In this document: positions 27,500 through 36,048 of the stretch, in pieces
Layout: every line of letters starts with the position of its first letter
How positions within the stretch are numbered: the stretch's first letter is position 1
DNA from: Rhodanobacteraceae bacterium ZG21-1
GTDB taxonomy: Bacteria > Pseudomonadota > Gammaproteobacteria > Xanthomonadales > Rhodanobacteraceae
DNA: 64,000 nucleotides
Direction of reading: 5' to 3'
Assembly: GCA_021390615.1 (NCBI GenBank)
Contig: JAJEJU010000025.1
Coordinates: 1-64,000, forward strand
Translations under genes and position numbers: made by a program
The notes under the pieces: model-generated
The model's database searches: none
What the model saw: the letters and a program-made list of their open reading frames with translations, nothing else
What the model was told of the DNA's origin: nothing

Positions 27500-27909
27500 A
27501 TGGACTACGACTACCGCAACGACCCGAAACTGCCAGCCAAGTGGAAGACTCGCTTCGACTTCTTCGACCGTTTCGGTGCGCCCAATACGCCGACCTACAA
27601 GACCGAGCTCAAGGCCTTGCCGACCTCGCAGAAGCGCCTGATCAACTGAACTGGTTCGCCTTCTTCTTCGGCCCGATCTACATGGCCATCATCGGCTTGT
27701 GGAAGCACGCCCTGGTGCTGCTGGGCATTTGCATCGCGGTCAGCGTGGTGGCCGGAATCGTCCTGCCCGATCAGATATTCGCCGCCGTGAGCCGCGGCAT
27801 CGACTTCGGCTTTGCCTTCCTGTACGCCTTGATCACCAACTACAACTACTACCGCCTCAAAGTGAAGAGCCAGAGCGACTGGAATCCCTTCCAGGGCATG
27901 CGCTGGTAA
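27500..27909 (+). pseudogene. DUF2628 small membrane protein gene, interrupted by a one-base frameshift
   Basis: The natural start is the ATG at 27500 (MDYDYRNDPKLPAKWK), after AAGGCAACGCC. This frame stops at the TGA at 27647-27649, after TSQKRLIN. The conserved membrane part of the DUF2628 family continues in the -1 frame from 27646 (LNWFAFFFGPIYM ... two helices ... NYNYYRLKVKSQSDW, stop at 27909). Joining the frames at ATCAAC/CTGAACTGG gives a natural family sequence, as if one C had been lost from ATCAACCTGAACTGG. The full product would be about 136 residues, with a cytoplasmic N-terminus and two or three membrane helices. A sequencing error, a true loss mutation and programmed slippage cannot be told apart here. 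Confidence 0.8.
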
Positions 27910-27921
27910 TACCTACGTCTC

Positions 27922-27942
27922 GCCCCGGCTGAACGCCGGGGC
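27922..27942 (+). terminator. Hairpin after the DUF2628 gene
   Basis: GCCCCGGC-tgaac-GCCGGGGC, a perfect 8-bp stem 12 bases after the stop. Only a weak T stretch follows, so termination may be partial. Confidence 0.5.
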
Positions 27943-28007
27943 AGCTGTTCTTGCGGCGCCGGCAGCGCTAAGGTGGCGCGGCTCCCCACTGTTACTGCGA
28001 ACCTGCC

Positions 28008-28529
28008 ATGGCCCTGTCACCGCCGCTCGATCTCCAGCGCTGGATCCACGAGCATCGCCACCTGCTCAAGCCGCCGGTCGGCAACAAATGCATCGTCGAC
28101 GGCGACTTCATCATCATGATCGTCGGCGGGCCGAACGTGCGCACCGACTATCACTACGACGAAGGCCCCGAGTTCTTCTATCAGCTCGAAGGCGAAATGG
28201 TGCTGAAGGTGCAGGACGACGGCGAGGCGCGCGAGCTGCCCATCCGCGCCGGCGAAATTTTCTACCTGCCGCCGCGCGTGCCGCACTCGCCGCAGCGCAT
28301 GCCCGGCTCGATCGGGCTGGTCATCGAGCGTCGCCGGCTGGCCGGCGAAAAAGACGGCTTGCTGTGGTTCTGCGAGCGCTGCAACCACAAGCTGTATGAG
28401 GAATACTTCAGCCTGCGCAGCATCGAAGAGGATTTCCCGCCGGTGTTCGAGCGCTTCTACGGCTCGCGCGAGGCGCGCACCTGCACCGCCTGCGGGCACC
28501 TCAACCCGGCGCCGGCGAAATACGGCTAG
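28008..28529 (+). CDS. nbaC: 3-hydroxyanthranilate 3,4-dioxygenase
   Basis: 173 residues, typical of the bacterial single-cupin form. It opens the ring of 3-hydroxyanthranilate to 2-amino-3-carboxymuconate semialdehyde, in tryptophan breakdown or quinolinate/NAD synthesis. Seen: [20 protein letters not shown], the iron ligands in [17 protein letters not shown], the [10 protein letters not shown] strand, and two C-terminal CxxC motifs (CERC, CTAC) forming the rubredoxin-like metal site. Other kynurenine genes are not in the window. It ends four bases into the convergent Nudix gene. Cytoplasmic Fe(II) enzyme. Confidence 0.95.
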   Translation: MALSPPLDLQRWIHEHRHLLKPPVGNKCIVDGDFIIMIVGGPNVRTDYHYDEGPEFFYQLEGEMVLKVQDDGEARELPIRAGEIFYLPPRVPHSPQRMPGSIGLVIERRRLAGEKDGLLWFCERCNHKLYEEYFSLRSIEEDFPPVFERFYGSREARTCTACGHLNPAPAKYG

Positions 28530-29116
28530 GCCGACATCCGCGGACGCGCCAACCACTTCTGCGCCATCCGCCGCAGCGAATCGTCGCTCGCCGCGTCGTC
28601 GGCCACCTCATGGATCGATCGCCAGGCCAAGGCCAGAGACTCCTCGCTGACCGCAAAACTTTCGCTCGCGCAGGCGCGCACCACGTAGCGCACGTCGTAG
28701 TGCCAATGCGCCGCTTCCTCGCCTCGAGCAGGAATCAGATGCCGATCGAGATCGAACACCGATAGCTCGACCGCCAGATCGCTGAGTCCGGACTCTTCCT
28801 CGGCCTCGCGCAACGCCACCCGGGCCAGGTCGGCGTCGCCGTCCGCATGCCCGCCCAATTGCAGCCAGCGCCCGAGCTTGCGGTGATGGGTCAGCAAGAC
28901 GCGCTCGCCGTCGCCGCTCACCAGCCAGGCCGATCCGGTGAAATGGCCCTGGGTACGACTACGCTCGAAAGCCGCCTCGTCAGCGAGCAGTTCGGCGAAG
29001 TCTGCCGCCAGCGGCGTCTCGGACGGATGGCGCTCGGCATAGTCGGAAAATGCGACGGCAAGGGCGATGGGATTTCGAAGCATGACTTGTGGCACGGAAG
29101 GCTGAAACCGCAACAA
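28526..29116 (-). CDS. Nudix hydrolase family protein
   Basis: 196 residues. The Nudix box is readable as [24 protein letters not shown]. The REAEEESG catalytic core is intact, but the first Glu of the GX5EX7REUXEEXGU signature is Ala. The N-terminal third (~1-65) is a helical extension, followed by [18 protein letters not shown] typical of the fold. Substrate unknown; the family cleaves nucleoside diphosphate derivatives. It is convergent with the 3-hydroxyanthranilate dioxygenase gene and divergent from the first permease gene. The changed Glu is often variable in subfamilies, so activity is still likely. Confidence 0.85.
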   Translation of the reverse strand: MLRFQPSVPQVMLRNPIALAVAFSDYAERHPSETPLAADFAELLADEAAFERSRTQGHFTGSAWLVSGDGERVLLTHHRKLGRWLQLGGHADGDADLARVALREAEEESGLSDLAVELSVFDLDRHLIPARGEEAAHWHYDVRYVVRACASESFAVSEESLALAWRSIHEVADDAASDDSLRRMAQKWLARPRMSA

Positions 29117-29245
29117 TCATAGCTGCGTCGCAGCTTGTACCCCTACCCCCGCTCCGTTATGGTGCGCTGTCGCCTCGACTCGTCGCGTCCGATTCGTCGC
29201 GGTTTGATGGGGTGTGACGACCGTTTTCCTGGGGAGCCCCACTAC

Positions 29246-30730
29246 ATGCTTTTCAAGCGCGTCAAGCCGCTCGATCAGATCATCGCCACCGCCGAGAAGA
29301 AAAGCCTCACCCGCCAGCTCGGCGCCTTCCAGCTCACCATGCTCGGCATCGGCGCGATCATCGGCACCGGCATCTTCGTGCTCACCGCCGAAGCAGGCCA
29401 GAAAGCCGGTCCCGGCATGATGATCTCCTTCGTCATTGCCGCTGTCGTCTGCGCCTTGGCGGCACTGGCCTACGCCGAGCTCGCTTCGATGGTGCCTGTG
29501 GCCGGCTCCGCCTACACCTACACCTATGGCGTGCTGGGCGAAAGTCTGGCCTGGGTGGTCGGCTGGGCCTTGGTACTGGAATACACCATTGCGGCCAGTA
29601 CGGTTTGTGTCGGATGGTCCAACCACATCAACGAATTGTTGGCCCATGCCGGCTTCGGCCTGCCGAATTTTCTGCGCACCGGCCCGATCGACGGCGGCAG
29701 TTTCAACCTGCTCGCGTTCCTGATCGGCCTGGCGGTCACCGTGCTGCTGGTGCTCGGCACCTCCAAATCAGCCAAGGTCAATACCGTACTGGTGCTGATC
29801 AAGGTCGCTGCGCTCACTGCCTTCATCGTGATCGCGGTACCCGCAGCGAAAGATCCGAATTTCCATCCATTCACGCCGAATGGCTGGGGCAGCCCGATGG
29901 GCGGCCTGGGCGTCTTGGGCGCTGCCGCTTCGATCTTTTTCGCCTACGTCGGCTTCGATGCCATTTCCACCGCAGCCGAGGAAACCGTCAATCCGAACCG
30001 CAACATTCCGATCGGCCTGATCGGCGCGCTCGGCATGTGCACCGTCTACTACCTGCTGGCAAGCTACGGCGCGGTAGGTTCGGTCGGCTCGCAGCCCATG
30101 CTCGACGCCCACGGCGTCGCCTTGGCGCCCGGCACAGCCGAGATGGCCGCCGCCTGTCAGAACTCTCAGGCGCTGGTCTGCAGCAAGGAAGCTCTGGTAC
30201 ATGTCTTGCGCCTGTTGAACCACGATCAGGTGGCGAACCTGCTTGGTCTCGCCGCCGTGGTGGCGCTGCCTTCAGTGATTCTGACCATGACCTACGGTCA
30301 GACCCGCATCTTTTTCACCATGGCGCGCGACGGCCTGCTGCCCGCATCGCTGGCCAAGATCCATCCGCGCTTCCACACGCCGCACGTGATCACCATCATC
30401 ACCGGCGTGTTCGTTTCCATCTTCGGCGCGCTGTATCCGGTCGGCCGGCTGGCTGACATCACCAATTCCGGCACCTTGTTCGCCTTCATGATGGTGGCGA
30501 TCGGCGTCATGGTGCTGCGCGTGACTCAGCCCGAGCGCAAACGCTCGTTCCGCACGCCGCTGGTCTGGGTGGTCTGCCCGCTGGCGGTGATCGGCTGCCT
30601 GCTGCTGTTCGCCAATCTGCCGGTGGAAACGCTGAAGATCTTCTTCGGCTGGGCGGTGATCGGCCTGGTGATCTACTACGTATACGGCTATCGCAAGAGC
30701 CATCTGGCCAACGGCACCGAGCCGGATTGA
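29246..30730 (+). CDS. APC-superfamily amino-acid permease (CAT-like)
   Basis: 494 residues from the ATG at 29246, chosen because a GGGGAG ribosome site lies 10 bases upstream; an earlier in-frame start would add a Cys/Arg-rich tail. About 12 membrane helices. The first helix has GIGAIIGTGIFVLT, the substrate-binding unwound GTGIF motif of the family, and helix 6 has FFAYVGFDAISTAAEE. Closest by eye to cationic amino-acid transporters of the GkApcT/YfnA group. Proton-coupled import of an amino acid across the inner membrane; the substrate cannot be assigned. A second permease of the same family follows in tandem, separated by a strong hairpin. Confidence 0.92.
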   Translation: MLFKRVKPLDQIIATAEKKSLTRQLGAFQLTMLGIGAIIGTGIFVLTAEAGQKAGPGMMISFVIAAVVCALAALAYAELASMVPVAGSAYTYTYGVLGESLAWVVGWALVLEYTIAASTVCVGWSNHINELLAHAGFGLPNFLRTGPIDGGSFNLLAFLIGLAVTVLLVLGTSKSAKVNTVLVLIKVAALTAFIVIAVPAAKDPNFHPFTPNGWGSPMGGLGVLGAAASIFFAYVGFDAISTAAEETVNPNRNIPIGLIGALGMCTVYYLLASYGAVGSVGSQPMLDAHGVALAPGTAEMAAACQNSQALVCSKEALVHVLRLLNHDQVANLLGLAAVVALPSVILTMTYGQTRIFFTMARDGLLPASLAKIHPRFHTPHVITIITGVFVSIFGALYPVGRLADITNSGTLFAFMMVAIGVMVLRVTQPERKRSFRTPLVWVVCPLAVIGCLLLFANLPVETLKIFFGWAVIGLVIYYVYGYRKSHLANGTEPD

Positions 30731-30752
30731 GTCGAGGCGCACAAACGCTCCT

Positions 30753-30778
30753 GCCGGCACGGTGAAAACCGTGCCGGC
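30753..30778 (+). terminator. Strong hairpin between the two permease genes
   Basis: GCCGGCACGGT-gaaa-ACCGTGCCGGC, an 11-bp perfect stem with a GAAA tetraloop, lies 22 bases after the first permease stop and 18 bases before the second start. Only a short CTTC follows. It could be a terminator, an mRNA-stabilising stem or a translational control of the second permease. Confidence 0.5.
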
Positions 30779-30796
30779 TTCATGTCCGGAAGACCT

Positions 30797-32257
30797 ATGC
30801 TCAAGCAGTTATTCGCTCGCAAGACCGACTTCTCCCAATCCGAAGACACCCACGGCCCTGCCCTGCGGCGCACCCTGGGTCCGTGGGGCGTCACGGCGCT
30901 GGGCATCGGCGCGATGATCGGCACCGGCATCTTCGTGGTGACCGGACAGGCCGCCGCCGAACATGCCGGCCCCGCCGTGCTGATCTCGTTCCTGCTCGCC
31001 GCGATCTGCAGTGGCTTCACTGCGCTGTGCTACTGCGAATTCTCGACCCTGATCCCGATCTCGGGCAGTTCCTACTCCTACGCCTATGCCACCCTTGGCG
31101 AACTGCTCGCCTGGTTCATTGGCTGGAACATGGTGCTCGAATACGGCATCTCGGCCTCGGCGGTGGCGGCGAGCTGGACCGGCTACTTCACCAGCCTGCT
31201 CGATCAAGGCGGCATCCATCTTCCGGCCGCGTTGACCGAAGCGCCGCTGGCTTACAACAATCACAGCCTGGTCGCGACCGGGCACCTGTTCAACCTGCCG
31301 GCGGTGGCCATCGTGCTGGCGCTGACCTGGCTGTGCTACGTCGGCATCCGTGAATCGTCCGGCATGAATCTGCTGATGGTGCTGCTCAAGGTGGGCCTGA
31401 TCATCCTGGTGGTGGTCGCCGGCTATCGCTATATCAACACCAACTACTGGCACCCCTTCGTGCCGGCCTTCGTGCCTGATCCACACGGCGACGGCGGCAA
31501 GTACGGCTGGAGCGGCGTGCTGCGCGGCGCGGCGATGGTGTTCTTTGCCTATATCGGCTTCGAGACCACTTCCACCGTGGCGCAGGAGTGCAAGAACCCG
31601 CAACGCGACCTGTCCTTCGGCACGCTGGTCTCGCTGGCGGTGTGCACCGTTCTCTATCTGGCCATGGCTGCGGTGCTGACCGGGCTGATCTCGTATACCG
31701 AACTCGGCACCAGCGAGCCGGTGGTCACCGCCATCAAGAACCACCCCGAGCTGGGCTGGCTGCGTCTGGTGGTCGAGATCGGCGCACTGATCGGACTCTC
31801 GTCGGTGATCCTGGTGATGATCATCGCGCAGCCGCGCATCTTCATGATCATGGCCGGCGACGGCCTGCTGCCGCCGGTGTTCACGCGCATCCATCCGCGC
31901 TATCGCACGCCGCACATCAACACGCTGATCACCGGAACCGGCATCGCCCTGCTGGCGGCGGTGTTTCCGCTGGACCTGCTCGCCGACCTCACCTCGATGG
32001 GCACGCTGATCGCCTTCGTCGCGGTCTGCGCAGGCGTGCTGATCCTGCGCTACACCTCGCCCGAACTACCGCGATTGTTCCGCGTGCCAGCGGCTTGGGT
32101 GATCTGCCCGGCCGGCGTGCTGTGCTGCCTGGTCCTGCTGTGCACGATGGGTTGGCTCAACTGGACGCTGATGCTGGTCTGGACGGCGATCGGCCTGGCG
32201 ATCTATTTCGGTTACGGGCTACGTCACAGCCGGTTGCATCGGCGAAAACTTCCTTAA
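30797..32257 (+). CDS. APC-superfamily amino-acid permease, second copy
   Basis: 486 residues from the ATG at 30797, which has GGAAGA at a good distance; an ATG five codons earlier is possible. About 12 helices. GIGAMIGTGIFVVT in helix 1, a conserved helix 6 segment FFAYIGFETTSTVAQE, and PRIFMIMAGDGLLPPVF near helix 8 match the neighbouring permease, so the two are tandem paralogues, diverged enough that substrates may differ. Inner-membrane amino-acid uptake. No specific regulator is seen. Confidence 0.92.
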   Translation: MLKQLFARKTDFSQSEDTHGPALRRTLGPWGVTALGIGAMIGTGIFVVTGQAAAEHAGPAVLISFLLAAICSGFTALCYCEFSTLIPISGSSYSYAYATLGELLAWFIGWNMVLEYGISASAVAASWTGYFTSLLDQGGIHLPAALTEAPLAYNNHSLVATGHLFNLPAVAIVLALTWLCYVGIRESSGMNLLMVLLKVGLIILVVVAGYRYINTNYWHPFVPAFVPDPHGDGGKYGWSGVLRGAAMVFFAYIGFETTSTVAQECKNPQRDLSFGTLVSLAVCTVLYLAMAAVLTGLISYTELGTSEPVVTAIKNHPELGWLRLVVEIGALIGLSSVILVMIIAQPRIFMIMAGDGLLPPVFTRIHPRYRTPHINTLITGTGIALLAAVFPLDLLADLTSMGTLIAFVAVCAGVLILRYTSPELPRLFRVPAAWVICPAGVLCCLVLLCTMGWLNWTLMLVWTAIGLAIYFGYGLRHSRLHRRKLP

Positions 32258-32311
32258 TTGACTGAAAAATTCGGGAAATTTCGGAGAAATCCAAGCAATT
32301 CCCGCCAACCC

Positions 32312-32347
32312 CTCAGGATCTTGAAGTGATAGACAAGTCATCCTGAG
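32312..32347. other. Inverted repeat after the second permease
   Basis: CTCAGGAT-CTTG, loop, CAAG-tc-ATCCTGAG. Twelve paired bases with a two-base bulge, 55 bases after the permease stop. No T-run adjoins it on the plus strand. Confidence 0.4.
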
Positions 32348-32510
32348 ACATAAGAAATATTCCATAAAAGTTACATAACTTCTTGATTTATATAAATTTA
32401 ACGAGATTTTTTTAGTATTTTTGTGAGCCGCAACCGCCCGAATCGCCTTGGCCGGGAGTATGATCTCCAGTCCGTGGGTTGATCACTTGGCAGTGGGCCC
32501 CGGAATTGCC

Positions 32511-32557
32511 GCCCGGCGCGTCAGGCGGGTCAGCTCCTCAGCCTGACGCGTCCGGGC
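32511..32557. other. Long GC-rich hairpin in the permease-mtnB gap
   Basis: GCCCGG-c-GCGTCAGGC, a 14-base loop, then GCCTGACGC-gt-CCGGGC: 15 base pairs interrupted by a small internal loop. It stands about 350 bases upstream of mtnB. No T-run follows, so it is more likely part of a structured RNA or repeat than a terminator. Confidence 0.45.
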
Positions 32558-32717
32558 AGCATCTTTAAACCACGCCATCTCGTCGCCGCTTCAGGCGCAT
32601 CTCTCTCGATCGTCACCATCGTCCAGCGCGCAACGCTTCGACATCATCCTCGCTGCTGCGTCGCCCGGCTCGAAATGCATATCTCGCATATGCCTATGCG
32701 TCATGGTTATTGGCGAT

Positions 32718-32741
32718 GATGGCTGCAGTGAGCTAGCCATC
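32718..32741. other. Short inverted repeat upstream of mtnB
   Basis: GATGGCT-gcagtgagct-AGCCATC, a perfect 7-bp stem with a 10-base loop, about 165 bases before the mtnB start. Confidence 0.35.
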
Positions 32742-32904
32742 GCGCGATGCATGCATCGAATGCCCACCATCGATCACGTGATGCCGCACGCCGGCGAGTT
32801 TCGTATCGCCTCCCCAACCGGCACCGCGGAAGGCCTCAACCCGCGTCGGCGGCCATGCCGATCCCGCATGCTATAGTCATTTGCCATTTGGACGTCCATT
32901 CGCC

Positions 32905-33552
32905 ATGAGCCAGGTCCTGCCAGCCACGATTACCGCCGAGCAATTCGCCGCGCGCGCCGACGCCATCGCCGAGGCTGCCCGCGAGTTGGCGCAGCTCGGC
33001 TGGACCCCTGCCACCAGCAGCAACTTTTCCATGCGCGTGGACGACGCTCACGCGGCGATCACCATTTCCGGGCGTGACAAGGGAAAGCTGGGCCGCGCCG
33101 ACATCATGCTGGTCGATCTCGAAGGCAAGGCGGTCGGCACCGAAGCTCGCCCCAGCGCCGAAACCGAGCTGCACACCCAGGTCTACCGGCGCTGGCCGGC
33201 GATGAATGCGGTGCTGCATACCCATTCGCGCACGCAGAGTGTCGCCTCCCGGCTGTTCGCCAAGGCCGGCGTGATCCGGCTCGAAGGCTGGGAGCTGCAG
33301 AAGGCGATCTCCGGCTACACCACCCATGAAAGCGTGCTGGAGATCCCGGTTTTCCCGAACACGCAGCAGATGCCCGAGCTGGTCGCCCAAGTCGATGCCT
33401 GGCTCGATGCCGGCAAGCCGCTGCACGCCTACTTGATTGATGGCCACGGCATCTATACCTGGGGTCGTGACATGGCCGAAACCCGGCGCCATCTGGAAGC
33501 CCTGGAATTCCTGCTGGGCTGCGAACTGGACCTGAGGAGGCTTTCAGCATGA
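32905..33552 (+). CDS. mtnB: Methylthioribulose-1-phosphate dehydratase
   Basis: 215 residues from the ATG at 32905; an upstream TTG in frame adds eight residues but is not needed. Class II aldolase-like zinc enzyme that dehydrates 5-methylthioribulose-1-phosphate in the methionine salvage pathway. Seen: [13 protein letters not shown], the [10 protein letters not shown] loop, zinc-site HTHS (~94-97) and [10 protein letters not shown] near the C-terminus. It overlaps mtnD by ATGA, so translation is coupled. mtnA (the isomerase) and an MTA phosphorylase are not in the window. Confidence 0.95.
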   Translation: MSQVLPATITAEQFAARADAIAEAARELAQLGWTPATSSNFSMRVDDAHAAITISGRDKGKLGRADIMLVDLEGKAVGTEARPSAETELHTQVYRRWPAMNAVLHTHSRTQSVASRLFAKAGVIRLEGWELQKAISGYTTHESVLEIPVFPNTQQMPELVAQVDAWLDAGKPLHAYLIDGHGIYTWGRDMAETRRHLEALEFLLGCELDLRRLSA

Positions 33553-34115
33553 GCCGTCTACGCATCTTCGACGAAACCCGCCCCGCCGCTCCGCTGTCGG
33601 AACACGCGGACCACGCCGCCATCGCGGCGGAACTGGCGCGCGTCGGCGTACGCTTCGAACAATGGAACGCCAGCCAACCGATCGCCCCCGGCGCCAGCCA
33701 GGACGAAGTGATCGCCGCCTATCGCGCGGACATCGATCGGCTGATGCACGCGGAGGGCTACCAGTCGGTCGACGTGGTCAGCCTGACCCCGGATCACCCC
33801 GACCGCGCCGCCCTGCGGCAGAAATTCCTCAGCGAACATACCCATAGCGAGGACGAAGTGCGCTTCTTCGTCGCCGGCGCCGGACAATTCACCCTGCACA
33901 TCCAGGACAAGGTCTATGACGTGCTGTGCGAGCAGGGCGATCTGATCGGCGTGCCGGACGGCACCCGCCACTGGTTCGACATGAGCGAGTCGCCGTACTT
34001 CGTGGCGATCCGCCTGTTCACCAACAAAGAGGGCTGGGTCGCCAACTTCACCGGCCAGGACATTGCGGAACGCTTTCCGCGAATGACGCCGCACGCCAGC
34101 GCCGTCGCCGCCTGA
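33549..34115 (+). CDS. mtnD: Acireductone dioxygenase
   Basis: 188 residues. Cupin enzyme that cleaves the acireductone produced by MtnC; with Fe(II) it gives the methionine precursor 2-keto-4-methylthiobutyrate. Metal ligands are visible in [12 protein letters not shown] (His, His, Glu at about 97, 99 and 103) and GTRHWFD (His ~141). It overlaps the mtnB stop by ATGA, and mtnC starts 93 bases downstream, so the three form a salvage operon although their order differs from the reaction order (B, then C, then D). Confidence 0.96.
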   Translation: MSRLRIFDETRPAAPLSEHADHAAIAAELARVGVRFEQWNASQPIAPGASQDEVIAAYRADIDRLMHAEGYQSVDVVSLTPDHPDRAALRQKFLSEHTHSEDEVRFFVAGAGQFTLHIQDKVYDVLCEQGDLIGVPDGTRHWFDMSESPYFVAIRLFTNKEGWVANFTGQDIAERFPRMTPHASAVAA

Positions 34116-34208
34116 ACGGGGACTCCGAACGGGGGTCATCGCGGCTGTCGGCGCGGCGCCGCGCTCGCGGTAGGCTATGCTGATCGCCCTTTGACCTGCT
34201 CCCGATCC

Positions 34209-34895
34209 ATGACCGTCATCCGCGCCGTCGTCACCGACATCGAAGGCACCACCAGTTCGATCAGCTTCGTCAAGGACGTGCTGTTCCCGTATGCGCGCAA
34301 GCGCCTGCCCGCCTTCATCGAAACCCATGGCGATCAGGCCGAGGTGCAGCACTGGCTGCACGAGGCCGCCAAGGAGGCCGGCATCATCGAAGCCAGCCGC
34401 CAGGAAATCATCGAGCTGCTGCAGCGCTGGATCGACGAGGACCGCAAGTCCACCGCGCTGAAGGCGCTGCAGGGCATGATCTGGAAAGAGGGCTACGAGG
34501 CTGGCGAGTACCGCGCCCATCTCTATCCCGAAGTCGCCGCGCGCCTGCGCGCCTGGCGCGCCGACGGACTGACGCTGTACGTGTATTCCTCCGGCTCGGT
34601 GCCGGCGCAGCGGCTGTTCTTCCGCTACAGCGAAGCCGGCGACCTGAGCCCGCTGTTCGCCGGTTACTTCGATACCGAAACCGGCCCCAAGCGCGAACGA
34701 CGCTCCTACGAGCGCATCGTCGAGGCGCTCGGCGAGCGCGCCGAGCATGTGCTGTTCCTGTCTGACGTGGTCGAGGAACTGGATGCGGCCAAGGCCGCCG
34801 GGTTGCACACCGGCTGGCTGCAGCGCGCGCCCATGCCGCCGACCGCCCATTCCGATCACCCGCATTACGCCGATTTCGACGCCATCCGCCTCTGA
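34209..34895 (+). CDS. mtnC: Enolase-phosphatase E1
   Basis: 228 residues from the ATG at 34209. HAD-superfamily enzyme with both enolase and phosphatase activity on 2,3-diketo-5-methylthiopentyl-1-phosphate. Catalytic DIEGTTSS motif at ~10-17 (nucleophile Asp 10; Glu replaces the usual second Asp, as in this family), YVYSSGS as motif II, LFLSDVVEELDAA as motif IV. It sits between mtnD and a secreted C13 peptidase gene whose start is 14 bases after its stop. A TATGCT sequence near 34175 could be an internal promoter. Confidence 0.95.
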   Translation: MTVIRAVVTDIEGTTSSISFVKDVLFPYARKRLPAFIETHGDQAEVQHWLHEAAKEAGIIEASRQEIIELLQRWIDEDRKSTALKALQGMIWKEGYEAGEYRAHLYPEVAARLRAWRADGLTLYVYSSGSVPAQRLFFRYSEAGDLSPLFAGYFDTETGPKRERRSYERIVEALGERAEHVLFLSDVVEELDAAKAAGLHTGWLQRAPMPPTAHSDHPHYADFDAIRL

Positions 34896-34908
34896 GCCGA
34901 CGACTCGC

Positions 34909-35937
34909 ATGCGCACCACCCTGACCGCCCTGCTCGCTTTTGCCGCCGGTGTCCTGCTGATGCTGTCGATAACCGGCCATCCCGGCAGCGGCGCGCCGGA
35001 TTCGGCCACCTCGCTGCCAGCCGTCACGGGCAGCCATGCGTCGCCGGCGACCGCCGCGTCCAGCGCCGATGCGGACACCCAGGACGACACCGGCGACGAC
35101 TGGCCGGCGCGCGGCCCGACTCCCGAACAGGTGGTCTATGCGCAGCCGCGCATGCTGCACGAAGAACTGGCCCGGCTGAGCCCTCGCGTGGCCGGCAAGC
35201 CCAACCTCTATCTGCTCGCCTTCGCCGGCGACGGCAGCGAGGACGTATTCCACAACGAAGCCGAATACGCCGCGCAGCTGTTCACCACGCGCTTCGGGCC
35301 GAGCGCGCATGCCTTGGTGCTGGAAAACCACCCGGACACGCTGGAGAAACATCCGCTGGCCGACTGGAGCAACCTGGAGGTCGCGCTGGATGGCCTGAGC
35401 GACGCCATGAAGCCCGAGGACATCCTGGTGCTCTACCTCACCAGCCACGGCGACGAGGACCACAACCTGCTGGTCGACATGGACCCGCTGCCGCTCGACC
35501 AGATCGGCGCGCCCGATCTGTCGGACATCCTGAAGAAGCACCCGTTCAAGTGGAAGGTGGTGGTGGTGAACGCCTGCTACTCCGGCGGTTTCGTGCCGGG
35601 CCTGCGCGGTCCCGGCACCCTGGTGCTCACCGCGGCGCGCAGCGACCGCAGCTCGTTCGGCTGCGGCAGCGATTCGGACGCGACGTATTTTGGACGCGCC
35701 TGGCTGGTCGACGCGCTGAACCGCACGCCCGACCTGATCGACGCCTTCAAGCAGGCCAGCGGCGAAATCAGCCAGTGGGAGCAGCGCGACAAGCTCACCC
35801 CGTCCGAACCGCAGATCGATATCGGTGCCGGCATCGCCGAGCAGCTGGCGCTGTGGCGCAAGAATCTCGCACCCGGCCCCGCCGTGCCGTTCCAGCCGAT
35901 GCCCAGCTCGAGCGAGAGTGCCGAGGCGTCGCCCTAG
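34909..35937 (+). CDS. Exported C13-family (legumain/caspase-like) peptidase
   Basis: 342 residues from the ATG at 34909, 14 bases after mtnC. An N-terminal hydrophobic segment (~5-22) acts as signal peptide or anchor, followed by a low-complexity Ser/Asp/Thr linker (~30-65). The peptidase domain (~85-320) carries the catalytic His in LYLTSHGDEDH and the catalytic Cys in VVVNACYSGGF, the dyad order of clan CD. It lies in the periplasm or is exported. Bacterial C13 homologues are little studied; substrate unknown. The spacing suggests co-transcription with the methionine-salvage genes, without an obvious functional link. Confidence 0.88.
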   Translation: MRTTLTALLAFAAGVLLMLSITGHPGSGAPDSATSLPAVTGSHASPATAASSADADTQDDTGDDWPARGPTPEQVVYAQPRMLHEELARLSPRVAGKPNLYLLAFAGDGSEDVFHNEAEYAAQLFTTRFGPSAHALVLENHPDTLEKHPLADWSNLEVALDGLSDAMKPEDILVLYLTSHGDEDHNLLVDMDPLPLDQIGAPDLSDILKKHPFKWKVVVVNACYSGGFVPGLRGPGTLVLTAARSDRSSFGCGSDSDATYFGRAWLVDALNRTPDLIDAFKQASGEISQWEQRDKLTPSEPQIDIGAGIAEQLALWRKNLAPGPAVPFQPMPSSSESAEASP

Positions 35938-36000
35938 CGGGAAGCGCCATCCCAGCCTGCGGTCGGTGGAACTCGACATGGAACGCATGCATTAGAATCA

Positions 36001-36025
36001 TGCCGCCGGTTCCCCTCCGGCGGCA
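36001..36025 (+). other. Perfect 9-bp stem hairpin before the YiaA/B gene
   Basis: TGCCGCCGG-ttcccct-CCGGCGGCA, 24 bases before the GTG start and 64 bases after the peptidase stop. No T-run. It may be a terminator of the upstream operon or a leader stem. Confidence 0.4.
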
Positions 36026-36048
36026 TCGATCACTGAAAAGGAGAAACA

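Larger units (their letters stand above)
32258..32904. other. 650-base gene-free, AT-rich and hairpin-rich region
   Basis: No supportable coding sequence. The first 170 bases are far more AT-rich than their surroundings (TATATAAATTTAA and a T7 run near 32406). The rest contains three clear inverted repeats (32312-32347, 32511-32557, 32718-32741). A TATAGT -10-like box at 32872 lies 28 bases before mtnB. The region could hold an unannotated small RNA or the terminators and promoter of flanking genes. No match to a SAM-binding riboswitch was recognised. Confidence 0.5.

Noticed and set aside
32258-32904. SAM or SAH riboswitch before the methionine-salvage genes
   Set aside because: The conserved cores of the known classes were not recognised, and the hairpins lie more than 150 bases from the mtnB start.
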